Assembly (NCBI GenBank): GCA_000510845.1 | Contig: AZOF01000001.1 | Span: 62,001-126,000, forward strand | Direction of reading: 5' to 3' | Length of the DNA stretch: 64,000 bases | Origin: an alpha proteobacterium SCGC AAA028-D10 | Lineage (GTDB): Bacteria; Pseudomonadota; Alphaproteobacteria; Pelagibacterales; Pelagibacteraceae | Shown: one piece after another, positions 7,934 through 17,468 of the stretch | Layout: each line of letters starts with the position of its first letter | Position numbering within the stretch: position 1 is the stretch's first letter | The notes under the pieces: generated by a model | The model's input: only the letters and a program-made list of their open reading frames with translations | The model's database searches: none | Told to the model about the DNA's origin: nothing | Translations under genes and position numbers: made by a program

Positions 7934-9424
7934 ATGATTAACTTTGAAGGCTTTAGCCTTTCACAAAACTTACAAAATTCATTAGCGCGAATGAATTTTA
8001 CAGCACCAACTCCTATTCAAGTAAGTTCTATACCGCTTGCCCTAGAAGGTCGTGATATTTTAGGTTCGGCACAAACAGGAACAGGAAAAACTGCGGCCTT
8101 TAGTATTCCATTAGTTGAATTGTTAAGTAGATCAAAGCAAGGTTCGGCTCTAGTGTTAACTCCAACACGTGAACTCGCTAATCAAGTAATAGCTGTAATT
8201 ATTCAGTTGCTTGGAAAAAGTAATCCAATCAAGGCAGCATGTTTAATTGGAGGAGAGTCTATGTATAAACAGTTAGGACAACTTAAATCACGTCCAAGAA
8301 TTATTGTAGGAACACCAGGAAGAATAAATGATCACTTAGATAGAAAATCATTAAAATTATCAGATACAGGTTTTTTAGTTTTAGATGAAACAGACCGTAT
8401 GCTTGATATGGGCTTTGGAATTCAAATTGATAGAATATTAAAACACCTTCCGGCAAAAAAACAAACATTAATGTTTTCTGCAACTCTACCTGAAGAGATT
8501 GTTAGAATGTCGTCTAAATATTTAAAAAATCCTGAAAGAGTTTCTATGGGGGCAACGAATGTGCCATCCATAAAAATTAAGCAAGAAGTTATTCATATAA
8601 AACAAGAGCAAAAATATCAGGAGTTAATTAAGCAATTACAAGAAAGAACCGGCTCAATTTTAGTATTTGTTAAAACTAAACATAATTCAAAAAATTTAGC
8701 AGCTAAGCTTTGTAAGGAAAAATTCAAAGCAGATGCTTTGCATGGAAATCTAAGACAAAGCAAAAGAACTACGGTGATGAGCGCCTTTAGAAATAAGAAA
8801 TTTACAATACTTGTTGCAACAGATATTGCTGCAAGAGGACTTGATGTTCCCCACATTGAACATGTTATTAATTACGACCTTCCCCAAGTTGCTGAAGATT
8901 ATATTCACAGAATGGGTAGAACTGCTAGAGCAGGAGCAGAGGGTTCTTCTTTATCCTTTATTACTAATAGCGATAGAGAAAAATGGAATGCTATTGAGAG
9001 ATTATTAGATCCAACTAAAAAGAAAGAAAATTTTTCTAAGAGCAAAAGCGGAGGCGGTGGATTTCAAAGAGATTATAAAAATAAAAGAAGAGGAGGGGAA
9101 AGAGACAGAAATAAAGGAGGAAGACCAAGCTTTGGTGGAAGCAGATCCTCAGAAGGATTTAGAGGAAATAAGCCAGCAGAAAGATCTCGAGAAAACAAAC
9201 CCACAGATAGATTTAGAGGAAATAGACATTCAGAAGGATTTAAGCCTAAAAATACCGAAGGTTTTAAAGAATACAAACCAAGAGAAGGCGGTGAAAAAGA
9301 CTACAGAAGAAAAAGTGACAGAGAAAAGCCAAAATTTTTTAATAAAAAATCTAAAGACTTCAAAGATAGAAATTTCAATACAGGTAATAGAAAAAATTAT
9401 AAGAATAAAGAATCATTTAATTAA
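7934..9424 (+). CDS. DEAD-box ATP-dependent RNA helicase, RhlE-like
   Basis: A 496-residue protein with all helicase core motifs in order: Q motif (TAPTPIQ, about residue 26), motif I SAQTGTGKT (about 45), PTRELANQ, GG, TPGRI, motif II, SATLP, then domain 2 with VFVKTK, ATDIAARGLDVP and HRMGRTARAG. Motif II reads DETD rather than the usual DEAD. After about residue 355 comes a low-complexity, Gly/Arg/Lys/Asn-rich tail with repeated SEGFRGNKP and EGFKP-type units, which probably binds RNA. RhlE-type helicases act in ribosome assembly and RNA decay, often in cold adaptation. The SemiSWEET gene follows after 26 bp. Confidence 0.93.
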   Translation: MINFEGFSLSQNLQNSLARMNFTAPTPIQVSSIPLALEGRDILGSAQTGTGKTAAFSIPLVELLSRSKQGSALVLTPTRELANQVIAVIIQLLGKSNPIKAACLIGGESMYKQLGQLKSRPRIIVGTPGRINDHLDRKSLKLSDTGFLVLDETDRMLDMGFGIQIDRILKHLPAKKQTLMFSATLPEEIVRMSSKYLKNPERVSMGATNVPSIKIKQEVIHIKQEQKYQELIKQLQERTGSILVFVKTKHNSKNLAAKLCKEKFKADALHGNLRQSKRTTVMSAFRNKKFTILVATDIAARGLDVPHIEHVINYDLPQVAEDYIHRMGRTARAGAEGSSLSFITNSDREKWNAIERLLDPTKKKENFSKSKSGGGGFQRDYKNKRRGGERDRNKGGRPSFGGSRSSEGFRGNKPAERSRENKPTDRFRGNRHSEGFKPKNTEGFKEYKPREGGEKDYRRKSDREKPKFFNKKSKDFKDRNFNTGNRKNYKNKESFN

Positions 9425-9450
9425 AAAAAAGAGTTTAGTCTTATCAATTA

Positions 9451-9708
9451 ATGGACAAATACATAACTTTTATTGGTTTCTTTTCTGGTTTTTGCACAAC
9501 AGTTGCCTTTGTTCCGCAAGCTTACAAGGTTTGGAAAACTAAAAGCACAAAGGATATTTCTTTGTGGATGTTTTTAATATTTATAATTGGTGTTGCTAGT
9601 TGGTTAGTCTACGGAGTATTAACTAATAATTTACCTATAATATTTGCAAATATCGTAACTTTATTTTTAGCTTTTGTAATTTTAGTTGCAAAAATTAAAT
9701 TTAATTGA
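9451..9708 (+). CDS. SemiSWEET family small transporter
   Basis: An 85-residue membrane protein with three hydrophobic helices and the PQ-loop motif FVPQAYKVWKTKSTKDIS (about residues 21-38), then SWLVYG and FANIVTLFLAF. This is the standard length and layout of a bacterial SemiSWEET, which dimerises to form a sugar-type facilitator. The substrate is unknown. Its stop overlaps the convergent nadC end by 8 bp. Confidence 0.88.
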   Translation: MDKYITFIGFFSGFCTTVAFVPQAYKVWKTKSTKDISLWMFLIFIIGVASWLVYGVLTNNLPIIFANIVTLFLAFVILVAKIKFN

Positions 9709-10549
9709 AGTTTAGGGAAATATCCAGATTTTGAGGACTGTGGGTCAGTCTTCCAATTGAAATTCTATTAACACCCGTCTTTGCATAATCAAGAATATTT
9801 TTATCATTAATATTACCAGAAGCTTCTGTTTCATATTTGTTACCAACAATACTTAATGCTTTTTTAATTTCATCCGGTTTCATATTGTCTAATAATAATC
9901 TATTAAAATTTAGCGATTGAATAGTTTCTAATTGACTTAGTGTGTCCACTTCTACCGTTATGACCTTTCCGCTTCTGTTTAATCTTAAAGCATTTTGCAC
10001 AAGATCAAATATATTTTGTGATGCAGAAATATGGTTGTCTTTTATAAAAATTTCATCAAATAAATTAAATCTATTATTCGTGCCACCGCCAAGAGTTACG
10101 GCGTATTTTTGAATAGCTCTAAGTGTTGGTAGAGTTTTTCTAGTACAACAAATTTTTGTTTTATATTCTTTAACTAAGTTAACGTAATAATGAGTTTTTG
10201 TTGCAATGCCTGATATTAGGCCTAAAAAATTAATTGCCGTTCTTTCTGATTTTAAAATAGAGCCAGTTAATCCTTTAATTTCAGCAATAATATCGCCTTT
10301 TTTTATAGATGATCCTTCTTGAAATTTTTTCTTTAATTTTGTTTTTTTATCAATTTGTTTAAAAGCTTCATCTGCAAAATCTAATCCACCAATAATTCCA
10401 TCCTCATTTGCAATAATTTTTGCAGAAGTAATAGAACTTTTATTTACCAAAAGATCAGTCGTAATATCTTTTTGTGCTTGATCCTCAAATAAAGAAGCGC
10501 CAACAATGCTTTTTATATAGCCGCTAGTAATAAGTTTAGATTTTGACAT
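9701..10549 (-). CDS. nadC: nicotinate-nucleotide pyrophosphorylase (carboxylating)
   Basis: Converts quinolinate and PRPP to nicotinate mononucleotide, CO2 and PPi, the third step of de novo NAD synthesis. The 282-residue protein has the expected motifs: GSILKSERTAINFLGLISGIAT (in part; about 95-115), CTRKTLPTLRAIQKYAV, GGGTNNRFNL (usually GGGxxHRxxL, so the His is replaced by Asn here), IKDNH, EVDTL and LLDNM. Last gene of nadA-nadB-nadC, 3 bp after nadB. Confidence 0.95.
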   Translation of the reverse strand: MSKSKLITSGYIKSIVGASLFEDQAQKDITTDLLVNKSSITSAKIIANEDGIIGGLDFADEAFKQIDKKTKLKKKFQEGSSIKKGDIIAEIKGLTGSILKSERTAINFLGLISGIATKTHYYVNLVKEYKTKICCTRKTLPTLRAIQKYAVTLGGGTNNRFNLFDEIFIKDNHISASQNIFDLVQNALRLNRSGKVITVEVDTLSQLETIQSLNFNRLLLDNMKPDEIKKALSIVGNKYETEASGNINDKNILDYAKTGVNRISIGRLTHSPQNLDISLNFN

Positions 10550-10552
10550 TCT

Positions 10553-12148
10553 TTAAGCAACTTTTTCTATATATTCTTTTTTATTTAAGAATTCCTGCAT
10601 CTCTTTTAACGTAATTTTTTTTCTAAATAAAAATTTCTCATTTGATTTTGGATAATCACTTCTAAAATGAGCTCCTCTGCTTTCTTTTCTCATGTAGGCT
10701 GAGTAAGTGATTAATCTTGATACTAAAATCATATCTTTAAGTTTAGCTGATAAATCTTTTGCTTCTCTTTCTATTCTATCAATTTCAATGAATGCTTTTC
10801 GTAGTTTTTGTTCATTTCTATAAACACCTACTAAATCACTCATGATATTTCTAAGCTGCCAAATATATTTTTTTGCTCTAATTCGTGATGAAGTTTTTTC
10901 TTTCGGTAAATATTTTTTGAAATTAATATTTTTATCTTCGATGATATTAAGAACTTCAGAATTAATAGAAGTTGCTATTCTTTTTCCAAAAACAAAGGCC
11001 TCAAGCAGAGAATTTGAAGCCAGTCTATTCGCTCCGTGAGCACCTGTTGAAGAAACCTCACCACAAGCCCAAAGCCCTTTAATAGATGATTTTCCATTTT
11101 CGTCAACGAGGACGCCCCCCATATGATAATGAGCAGCAGGAGTTACAGGTATTTTTTCTTTAGTAAAATCAATATTAGCTTTTTTTAAAAAATTGTAAGC
11201 ACTTGGAAACATTGTTTCTAATTGTTCGTTTGAAAATTTTCTACAATCCAAGAATGTTGAATGTCCTAGATCTTTTAATCTTTGTAGTTCACGAGCAACG
11301 ATATCACGGGGAGCAAGATCTCCGCTTGGATGAATTGATTTCATAAATTGATTATCATTTTCATCAACTAACTTTGCGCCATCTCCTCTAAGCGCTTCAG
11401 TTAATAAAGGCGTTGGATCAAGCCCAACATCCATCCCTGTTGGATGAAATTGAACAAATTCCATATCAGAAAGAACAGCACCAGCACGCGCCGCCATTGC
11501 AATACCTTCACCATAGATGTCCCTTGGATTTGTAGTATGCTCATAAATACTACCAAGACCTCCTGTTGCTAGAACAACATTAGGTGCTTTAAAAAATGTA
11601 AAATTATCAACTATGTTCTTTCCAATATGACGACCAATTAAACCAATGACTTTATTATTTTCAGTTATTATTTCATCAACCGTAACATCTTCTAGAATAG
11701 TAATATTTTCTAACTTTTGAATGTTATTTATCAAAGTTTTTATAATTTCTCTTCCCGAACTATCACCGTTTACTTTTAATACTCTACGTCTGCTATGAGC
11801 TGCTTCTTGAGACATTAAAAAATTTTTAAGATGATCTTTGTCAAAATTAACTCCTTTTTCTTCTAGAAATTTAATAATAGAAGATGCTTCTTCCGTTATA
11901 ATTTTAACAATTTTTTCATCACTTAGTCCTGAGCTTGCTTTAATAGTATCTTCAAAGTGAATCTTTGGACTATCATCTTTACCAACGGCTGCGGCAATTC
12001 CTCCTTGTGCCCAAGCGCTTGATGAAGCTTCACCTAATTTTTTTTTAGAAATTAAAGTAACTTTTCTTGGGTAAAGACAGATTGCAGTCATTAATCCAGA
12101 AATTCCAGATCCAATAACAATAACGTCAGTAGTGTGTAAACTTTCCAT
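10553..12148 (-). CDS. nadB: L-aspartate oxidase
   Basis: FAD enzyme oxidising L-aspartate to iminoaspartate, which NadA condenses to quinolinate. The 531-residue protein begins with the dinucleotide fold VIGSGISGLMTAI, continues with SSSAWAQGGIAAAVG (FAD/substrate region), ATGGLGSIYEHTTNP, the FVQFHPTG segment, the AAHYHMGGV active-site loop and GAHGANRLASNSLLEA. The C-terminal helical domain of the succinate dehydrogenase/fumarate reductase superfamily is complete. The length is normal for NadB. The ATG overlaps the nadA stop (TAATG), indicating coupling. Confidence 0.96.
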   Translation of the reverse strand: MESLHTTDVIVIGSGISGLMTAICLYPRKVTLISKKKLGEASSSAWAQGGIAAAVGKDDSPKIHFEDTIKASSGLSDEKIVKIITEEASSIIKFLEEKGVNFDKDHLKNFLMSQEAAHSRRRVLKVNGDSSGREIIKTLINNIQKLENITILEDVTVDEIITENNKVIGLIGRHIGKNIVDNFTFFKAPNVVLATGGLGSIYEHTTNPRDIYGEGIAMAARAGAVLSDMEFVQFHPTGMDVGLDPTPLLTEALRGDGAKLVDENDNQFMKSIHPSGDLAPRDIVARELQRLKDLGHSTFLDCRKFSNEQLETMFPSAYNFLKKANIDFTKEKIPVTPAAHYHMGGVLVDENGKSSIKGLWACGEVSSTGAHGANRLASNSLLEAFVFGKRIATSINSEVLNIIEDKNINFKKYLPKEKTSSRIRAKKYIWQLRNIMSDLVGVYRNEQKLRKAFIEIDRIEREAKDLSAKLKDMILVSRLITYSAYMRKESRGAHFRSDYPKSNEKFLFRKKITLKEMQEFLNKKEYIEKVA

Positions 12149-13164
12149 TAAGCAAGACTAGATTGACGACCAACTTTAATCATACGCTCAATAGGAAGTC
12201 TTGCTTTATCTATAATAGATTTATCGATCAAAACTTCATTCGTTTCATTCATTAAACAATCATAAATTTTTGGTAATTGTATTCTTTTCATGTGAGGACA
12301 TAAATTACATGGTCTAACAAAATTAGTTTCAGGATTTTCAACCTGAACATTGTCGCTCATTGAACATTCTGTAACCAAAAATACATTCTTAGGTTTGTTA
12401 TTTTTAACATATTGAATCATTCCAGATGTTGAACCAGTAAAATCAGAAGCTTTAATAACATCAGTAGGACACTCAGGATGTGAAACAATAACTAAATCAG
12501 GATAACTCTTTCTAAGTTGCTTTAATTCTTCTGCTGTAAACTGTTCATGAACCATGCATGTTCCATCCCAAGGAATAATTTTAACTTTAGTTTGTGAAGC
12601 GACATATTTTGCAAGATAGACATCAGGCAAAAATATAACTTCTTTTACTCCCAAAGATTCGACAACTTTTACACCATTGGCTGAAGTGCAGCAGACATCT
12701 GTTTCAGCTTTAACCTCAGCAGACGTGTTAACATAAGTGACCACTGGAACGCCTGGATATTGTTTTTTTAATTTTCTAACATCTTCTGCAGTAATCGACT
12801 CTGCAAGGGAGCATCCCGCTTTCATATCTGGAATAAGAACTTTTTTATTAGGAGACATTATTTTTGCAGTCTCAGCCATAAAGTGAACGCCTGCCATAAT
12901 AATAATATCTGCTTTAGTTTTTCCAGCCTCAATTGCTAAAGTTAAAGAGTCCCCAATAATATCAGCGACTCCATGATAAATTTCTGGAGTTTGATAGTTA
13001 TGCGCTAAAATAACTGCATTCTTCTTTTTTTTAAGTTCATTAATTCGATAAATATAGGGAGCATGCAAAGGCCATTCTAATGCTGGTACAACAGATTTTA
13101 TTTTTTGATAAATACCTGCGGTATTTTTTTCAATTTCTTTTGTAAATTCTAGCTGAGTGTTCAT
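12148..13164 (-). CDS. nadA: quinolinate synthase
   Basis: A [4Fe-4S] enzyme that condenses iminoaspartate with dihydroxyacetone phosphate to quinolinate. The 338-residue protein shows [13 protein letters not shown] (about 52-64), GDSLTLA, the AGVHFMAET segment, [10 protein letters not shown] with [32 protein letters not shown] and NLCPHMK. The three cluster cysteines expected for NadA are available in the CCTSAN, TECSM and LCPHM segments. First gene of the three-gene NAD operon, with an 84-bp gap upstream. Confidence 0.96.
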   Translation of the reverse strand: MNTQLEFTKEIEKNTAGIYQKIKSVVPALEWPLHAPYIYRINELKKKKNAVILAHNYQTPEIYHGVADIIGDSLTLAIEAGKTKADIIIMAGVHFMAETAKIMSPNKKVLIPDMKAGCSLAESITAEDVRKLKKQYPGVPVVTYVNTSAEVKAETDVCCTSANGVKVVESLGVKEVIFLPDVYLAKYVASQTKVKIIPWDGTCMVHEQFTAEELKQLRKSYPDLVIVSHPECPTDVIKASDFTGSTSGMIQYVKNNKPKNVFLVTECSMSDNVQVENPETNFVRPCNLCPHMKRIQLPKIYDCLMNETNEVLIDKSIIDKARLPIERMIKVGRQSSLA

Positions 13165-13248
13165 AAATTTTTATAATTTATAAATGATAATTGACTAAGT
13201 TATTATAGTAAATTTAATATTTAAATTGGTTAAAACAGCACTATTTGC

Positions 13249-14133
13249 TTAGATAAGCATCCAGTCAGGGATATTAATTTTTATAGACGCCGTTTCTGTT
13301 TTTAATTCTCGACCAATAATCAAATTTTTACTGTCCTTATTAATTTTGATTAATCCAAAGGGAAATAAATCGTTAATTAAAACTTTTCCAATCTCTTCGT
13401 TATTTAAAGTAATTTTTTGCTCTTCTTTAACCTTACCAATTATAGTTTGTAGTGCGAATAATCTTTTATTGACCTTATTTTTTAAATGCATTCGAGCAGT
13501 ATTTTCCTGACCAATGTAACATCCTTTTTTTTGATCTATTCCATTTAGTTCTAGAAAGTTAGCCTCAAGAGAGAATAATTGATTTTGTAATTTTTGAATG
13601 TCTTTAGATGGAACTCCCAAATCAAATAGTTTTTTCTCTAATAAATATTTTTCATTGGATTGTTCAATGTCTAAGTCGTTCAAAAATTCTTTAATTTTAG
13701 GCTGTTCTATAATTGCTCTTGCTAAAGTACCTTTTATTCTTGGGTCTTCAAAAATTAGGTAATTTTTATAATTAATTAGATTTAATTTATTAATATTGAG
13801 ATTTTTAAATTTTGCAAAAGGTATATCAATACTTACTAAATCATTTTCAATTTTAATTTCTACTTTGGATCTTAATTTGTAATTATAAAGTTTATTGAAT
13901 AAATCTTTTATTAACTCGCCATTACATTCAATTAAAAAAATATTTTTTGTTTTTAAAATAATAAATTCAAATAAAAATTTTCCTTGCGCAGTTAATAATG
14001 AGGCAAATACAGTGTTATTATCTGTTACTTTCTTAATATCATTAGAAATAATATTTTGAATAAAATCGATACTATCTTCCCCTTTAATACTAATAAAACC
14101 TTTTGAAGTTATATAAGCTTTATCCGTTTCCAT
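13249..14133 (-). CDS. ygfZ: YgfZ/GcvT-like folate-binding protein (Fe-S cluster assembly)
   Basis: A 294-residue protein of the GcvT fold. The diagnostic YgfZ signature KGCYIGQE is at about residues 203-210 (Cys essential in E. coli). The N-terminus GFISIKGEDSIDFIQNIISN (in part) and SLLTAQGKFLFEFII are typical of the family. YgfZ uses tetrahydrofolate to help assemble or repair [4Fe-4S] enzymes. It is divergent from pyrC and downstream of nothing obviously related, though Fe-S NadA lies 84 bp away on the same strand. Confidence 0.88.
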   Translation of the reverse strand: METDKAYITSKGFISIKGEDSIDFIQNIISNDIKKVTDNNTVFASLLTAQGKFLFEFIILKTKNIFLIECNGELIKDLFNKLYNYKLRSKVEIKIENDLVSIDIPFAKFKNLNINKLNLINYKNYLIFEDPRIKGTLARAIIEQPKIKEFLNDLDIEQSNEKYLLEKKLFDLGVPSKDIQKLQNQLFSLEANFLELNGIDQKKGCYIGQENTARMHLKNKVNKRLFALQTIIGKVKEEQKITLNNEEIGKVLINDLFPFGLIKINKDSKNLIIGRELKTETASIKINIPDWMLI

Positions 14134-14171
14134 TATTGTACGTTTATGTTCTTTGGTGTATTAAATTTTAG

Positions 14172-15485
14172 ATGTCAAATATATATGATTTAATTATAAA
14201 AGACGGCAACTGTTTTATAAATAACAATCTAATTCAAACAGACATTGGAATTAAAGATAATCAAATTATTAAAATAGGCCCAATCAACGAAGGCGGAGAT
14301 AAAGTTCTTGATGCGAAGGGTCTTACAATTATTCCAGGCGCCATAGATACTCAGGTTCATTTTAGAGAACCCGGTAATCCAGATAAAGAAGATTTAGAAA
14401 GCGGCAGTAAAGCTGCAATTTTAGGAGGAATAACTTCTATTTTTGAAATGCCAAATACAAATCCAACAACAGATAACTTTGAAAGATTTCAGGAAAAACT
14501 AGATAGAGCAAAAAATCGAATGCATTGTAATTATGCATTTTATTTTGGAGCAACAGAAAATAACTTTGAATTAATAAAGCAAACATCTGATTTAAAAGGA
14601 TGTTGTGGAATTAAAATGTTTGTTGGTTCATCTACAGGTACATTGCTTGTAAAAAAAGACGAAGCGATTGAAGAAGTTATTAGAATAAGTCCAAGAGTTG
14701 TTTCAATTCATTCAGAAGACGATGATTTGTTACAAAAGAAAAAAGTTTTAATCGAAAAGGGGAATGTTAAGACACATTCTATTTGGAGAGATTATGAAGT
14801 CGCATTAACTTCTACTACAAAAGTTGTTGGCTTTGCTAATAAACATAAAAAAAGAATACATATTTTACATGTATCTTCTAAAGAAGAGATAGATTTTTTA
14901 GCAAACAATAAAAAATATGTAACTGTTGAAACAACTCCACAGTTTTTATCTTTATTTGCACCTGATTGTTATGAGGAACTTGGAACCTTGGCGCAAATGA
15001 ATCCTCCTATAAGAACAAAGGATCACCAAGATGTTTTATGGAAACGTCTGTTAGATGGAACTGTTGATGTTCTTGGATCAGATCATGCTCCGCATACATT
15101 AAAAGAAAAACAAAAACCATATCCAGAAAGTCCTTCTGGTTTGACAGGCGTTCAGACTATGCTTCCTATTATGTTAGATCATGTAAATAATAAAAAACTT
15201 ACATTTCAAAGATTAGTTGAATTGTTGAGCATTAATCCTTGTAAAATCTTTAATATTAAAAAAAGAGGAGAGATCAAAGAAGGTTATTATGCAGATCTTA
15301 CTGTTATTGATATGAACTTAAATTTCAAAATTACCAATGATTGGATTGCAAGTAGATGTGGATGGACGCCATTTAATAATAAAACTGTAAAAGGTTTACC
15401 AGTTGGAACTATTGTAAATGGCAAAATTGCTTCATGGAATCAAAAGATTGTTGATACTAAATTTGGAAAACCTTTAGAATTCTAA
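14172..15485 (+). CDS. pyrC: dihydroorotase (class I)
   Basis: Cyclises N-carbamoyl-aspartate to dihydroorotate in pyrimidine synthesis. The 437-residue amidohydrolase has GAIDTQVHFREPG (metal His pair, about 56-68), EDLESGSKAAILGG, FEMPNTNP, IKMFVGSSTG, VSIHSED, IHILHVSS, GSDHAPHTLKEK (catalytic Asp and metal region, about 303-314) and SPSGLTGVQT. The RGEIKEGYYADLTVID tail is typical of the amidohydrolase superfamily. Allantoinase is the main alternative, but the HAPHTLKEK and GLTGVQ segments fit dihydroorotase. Its end overlaps the convergent propionyl-CoA ligase gene by 4 bp. Confidence 0.92.
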   Translation: MSNIYDLIIKDGNCFINNNLIQTDIGIKDNQIIKIGPINEGGDKVLDAKGLTIIPGAIDTQVHFREPGNPDKEDLESGSKAAILGGITSIFEMPNTNPTTDNFERFQEKLDRAKNRMHCNYAFYFGATENNFELIKQTSDLKGCCGIKMFVGSSTGTLLVKKDEAIEEVIRISPRVVSIHSEDDDLLQKKKVLIEKGNVKTHSIWRDYEVALTSTTKVVGFANKHKKRIHILHVSSKEEIDFLANNKKYVTVETTPQFLSLFAPDCYEELGTLAQMNPPIRTKDHQDVLWKRLLDGTVDVLGSDHAPHTLKEKQKPYPESPSGLTGVQTMLPIMLDHVNNKKLTFQRLVELLSINPCKIFNIKKRGEIKEGYYADLTVIDMNLNFKITNDWIASRCGWTPFNNKTVKGLPVGTIVNGKIASWNQKIVDTKFGKPLEF

Positions 15486-17377
15486 TTTTTAATTATTCTA
15501 GCTTCAATCAAAGATAATTTAATCTCATCTAAAATGACAGGATCATCAATTGTTGCTGGCATTTTATAAGGAACTTGATCTGCTATTTTACCAACTGTTC
15601 CTCTTAAAATTTTTCCAGATCTTGTTTTTGGAAGTCTTTTTACAACAACTATATTTTTAAATGCAGCCACAGGTCCAATTTTATCTCTAATCATTTGAAT
15701 GCATTCTTTAGAAATATCCTCAGGCTTTTTTGTTACTCCAGATTTTAAAACAATTAATCCAAGAGGTATTTGACCCTTTAAATTATCTGCAATCCCAAGC
15801 ACTGCACATTCAGCAACACTAGTATTTTCAGACAATATTTCTTCCATTGAACCAGTTGAAAGTCTATGTCCCGCAACGTTAATAATGTCGTCTGTTCTAG
15901 ACATTATCCATACATATCCATCTTCATCAATGTGCCCAGCGTCATAAGTTTTGTAGTAACTCTTATAAGGATCCATATAATTTTCTTTATATCTTTTGTC
16001 TGCTTTCCATAATGTTGGAAAAGTTCCTGGAGGAAGAGGTAATTTTACTACCACGTCACCCATTTCAGACGGTTTAGCTTGTGTGCCGTCAGGTTTTAAA
16101 ATTTGAATATTATAACCAGGAACTGCTTTACCGGCAGAGCCATATTTTGTTTCAAACAAATCAAGACCCGCACAATTTGCGCTTATTGCCCATCCAGTTT
16201 CGGTTTGCCACCAATGATCTATTACAGGTTTTTTTAATAAGTTTTCAGCCCACTTAATTGTATCTGGATCAGCTCTCTCTCCTGCTAAAAATAATATTTC
16301 AAACTTAGATAAATCATATTTTTTAAAAAATTTTCCTTCGGGATCTTCTTTTTTTATAGCTCTAAAAGCAGTAGGGGCAGTAAATAATGATTTAACTTTA
16401 TGTTCTGATATTATTCTCCAAAAAGAACCGGCATCGGGAGTTCCGACGGGTTTTCCTTCATATAATATTGTTGTGCATCCATGAAACAATGGCCCATAAA
16501 CAATATAAGAGTGACCAACAACCCAACCTATATCACTTGCTGACCACCAAATATCACCAGGGTCAATATTGTAAATATTTTTCATCGACCATTTTAAAGC
16601 AACGACATGACCACCAATGTCTCGCACAATACCCTTTGGAGTTCCTGTTGTTCCAGAAGTGTAAAGTATGTAAGCAGGATCGTTAGCATCCATATGCTCA
16701 CAATCAGCTTCTTTTGCATTTTTAATAAAATCTTGCCAAGAAATATCGTTAATACCCAATTCAACAGAATTATTTTCTCTTTGAAATATTACGCACTTTT
16801 TTGGTTTAAGGGCTGCGAGTCTTATAGCTTCATCTAAAAGTGGTTTGTACTGAACTGTTTTTCCAGGTTCAAAACCACAAGAAGCAGAAATAATTAATTT
16901 TGCTTCAGAGTCATCTATTCTTGCAGCAAGTTCGTTTGCCGCAAACCCTCCAAATACAACTGAATGTACAGCGCCTATTCTTGCGCAGGCAAGCATAGCA
17001 AAAACTGCCTCAGGAATCATAGGCATATAAATAATTATACGATCACTTTTTTTTATTCCAAAATTTTTTAATGCGCCTGCAAATGTAGAGACTATTTTTT
17101 TTACCTCAGAATAACTAAATGAAATTTTTTTAGAAGTAACAGGGCTGTCATAAATAATAGCTGTCCGAGATCCGTTTCCCTCCTCAACATGTCTATCAAC
17201 TGCATTAAAACAGGTATTAATTTTTCCTTCAACAAACCATCGATAAAAAGGAGGGTTAGAAATATCTAAAACTTTTTTATAAGGTGAAAACCATTTAACA
17301 TCTTTTGCAGCTTCACCCCAAAATTTTTCAGGATCTGCAATCGATGCTTTATATAAATTATCGTACTTATTATTCAA
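15482..17377 (-). CDS. prpE: propionate--CoA ligase / acetyl-CoA synthetase-like
   Basis: A 631-residue ANL-family ligase that activates short-chain acids via an acyl-AMP. The opening DPEKFWGEAAKDVKWFSPYKKV and NTCFNAVDRH is the ACS N-terminal domain. The P-loop-like motif is YTSGTTGTPKG (about 240-250), followed by WWSASDIGWVVGHSYIVYGPL, DHWWQTETGW, YKTYDAGHIDEDGY and the C-terminal acetylatable Lys in RSGKILRG. The FERADP-like LAGERADPDTIKWA and KYGSAGKAVPGY segments favour PrpE over Acs. It would feed propionate into central metabolism. It stands alone, 91 bp from the blh end. Confidence 0.88.
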   Translation of the reverse strand: MNNKYDNLYKASIADPEKFWGEAAKDVKWFSPYKKVLDISNPPFYRWFVEGKINTCFNAVDRHVEEGNGSRTAIIYDSPVTSKKISFSYSEVKKIVSTFAGALKNFGIKKSDRIIIYMPMIPEAVFAMLACARIGAVHSVVFGGFAANELAARIDDSEAKLIISASCGFEPGKTVQYKPLLDEAIRLAALKPKKCVIFQRENNSVELGINDISWQDFIKNAKEADCEHMDANDPAYILYTSGTTGTPKGIVRDIGGHVVALKWSMKNIYNIDPGDIWWSASDIGWVVGHSYIVYGPLFHGCTTILYEGKPVGTPDAGSFWRIISEHKVKSLFTAPTAFRAIKKEDPEGKFFKKYDLSKFEILFLAGERADPDTIKWAENLLKKPVIDHWWQTETGWAISANCAGLDLFETKYGSAGKAVPGYNIQILKPDGTQAKPSEMGDVVVKLPLPPGTFPTLWKADKRYKENYMDPYKSYYKTYDAGHIDEDGYVWIMSRTDDIINVAGHRLSTGSMEEILSENTSVAECAVLGIADNLKGQIPLGLIVLKSGVTKKPEDISKECIQMIRDKIGPVAAFKNIVVVKRLPKTRSGKILRGTVGKIADQVPYKMPATIDDPVILDEIKLSLIEARIIKN

Positions 17378-17468
17378 TTTTTTCCCAACTATTATTAGGT
17401 TAATTTAATAGTAAACCAAAAGATATGCAGTTTCAAAGCTAAGAATTTAGCTATTAAAGTTTTGCTCT

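Noticed and set aside
17437..17452. 6-bp hairpin (AGCTAA/TTAGCT) as terminator of the crt-blh operon
   Set aside because: The stem is short and has no T tract on the minus strand; such repeats are expected by chance in DNA this AT-rich.
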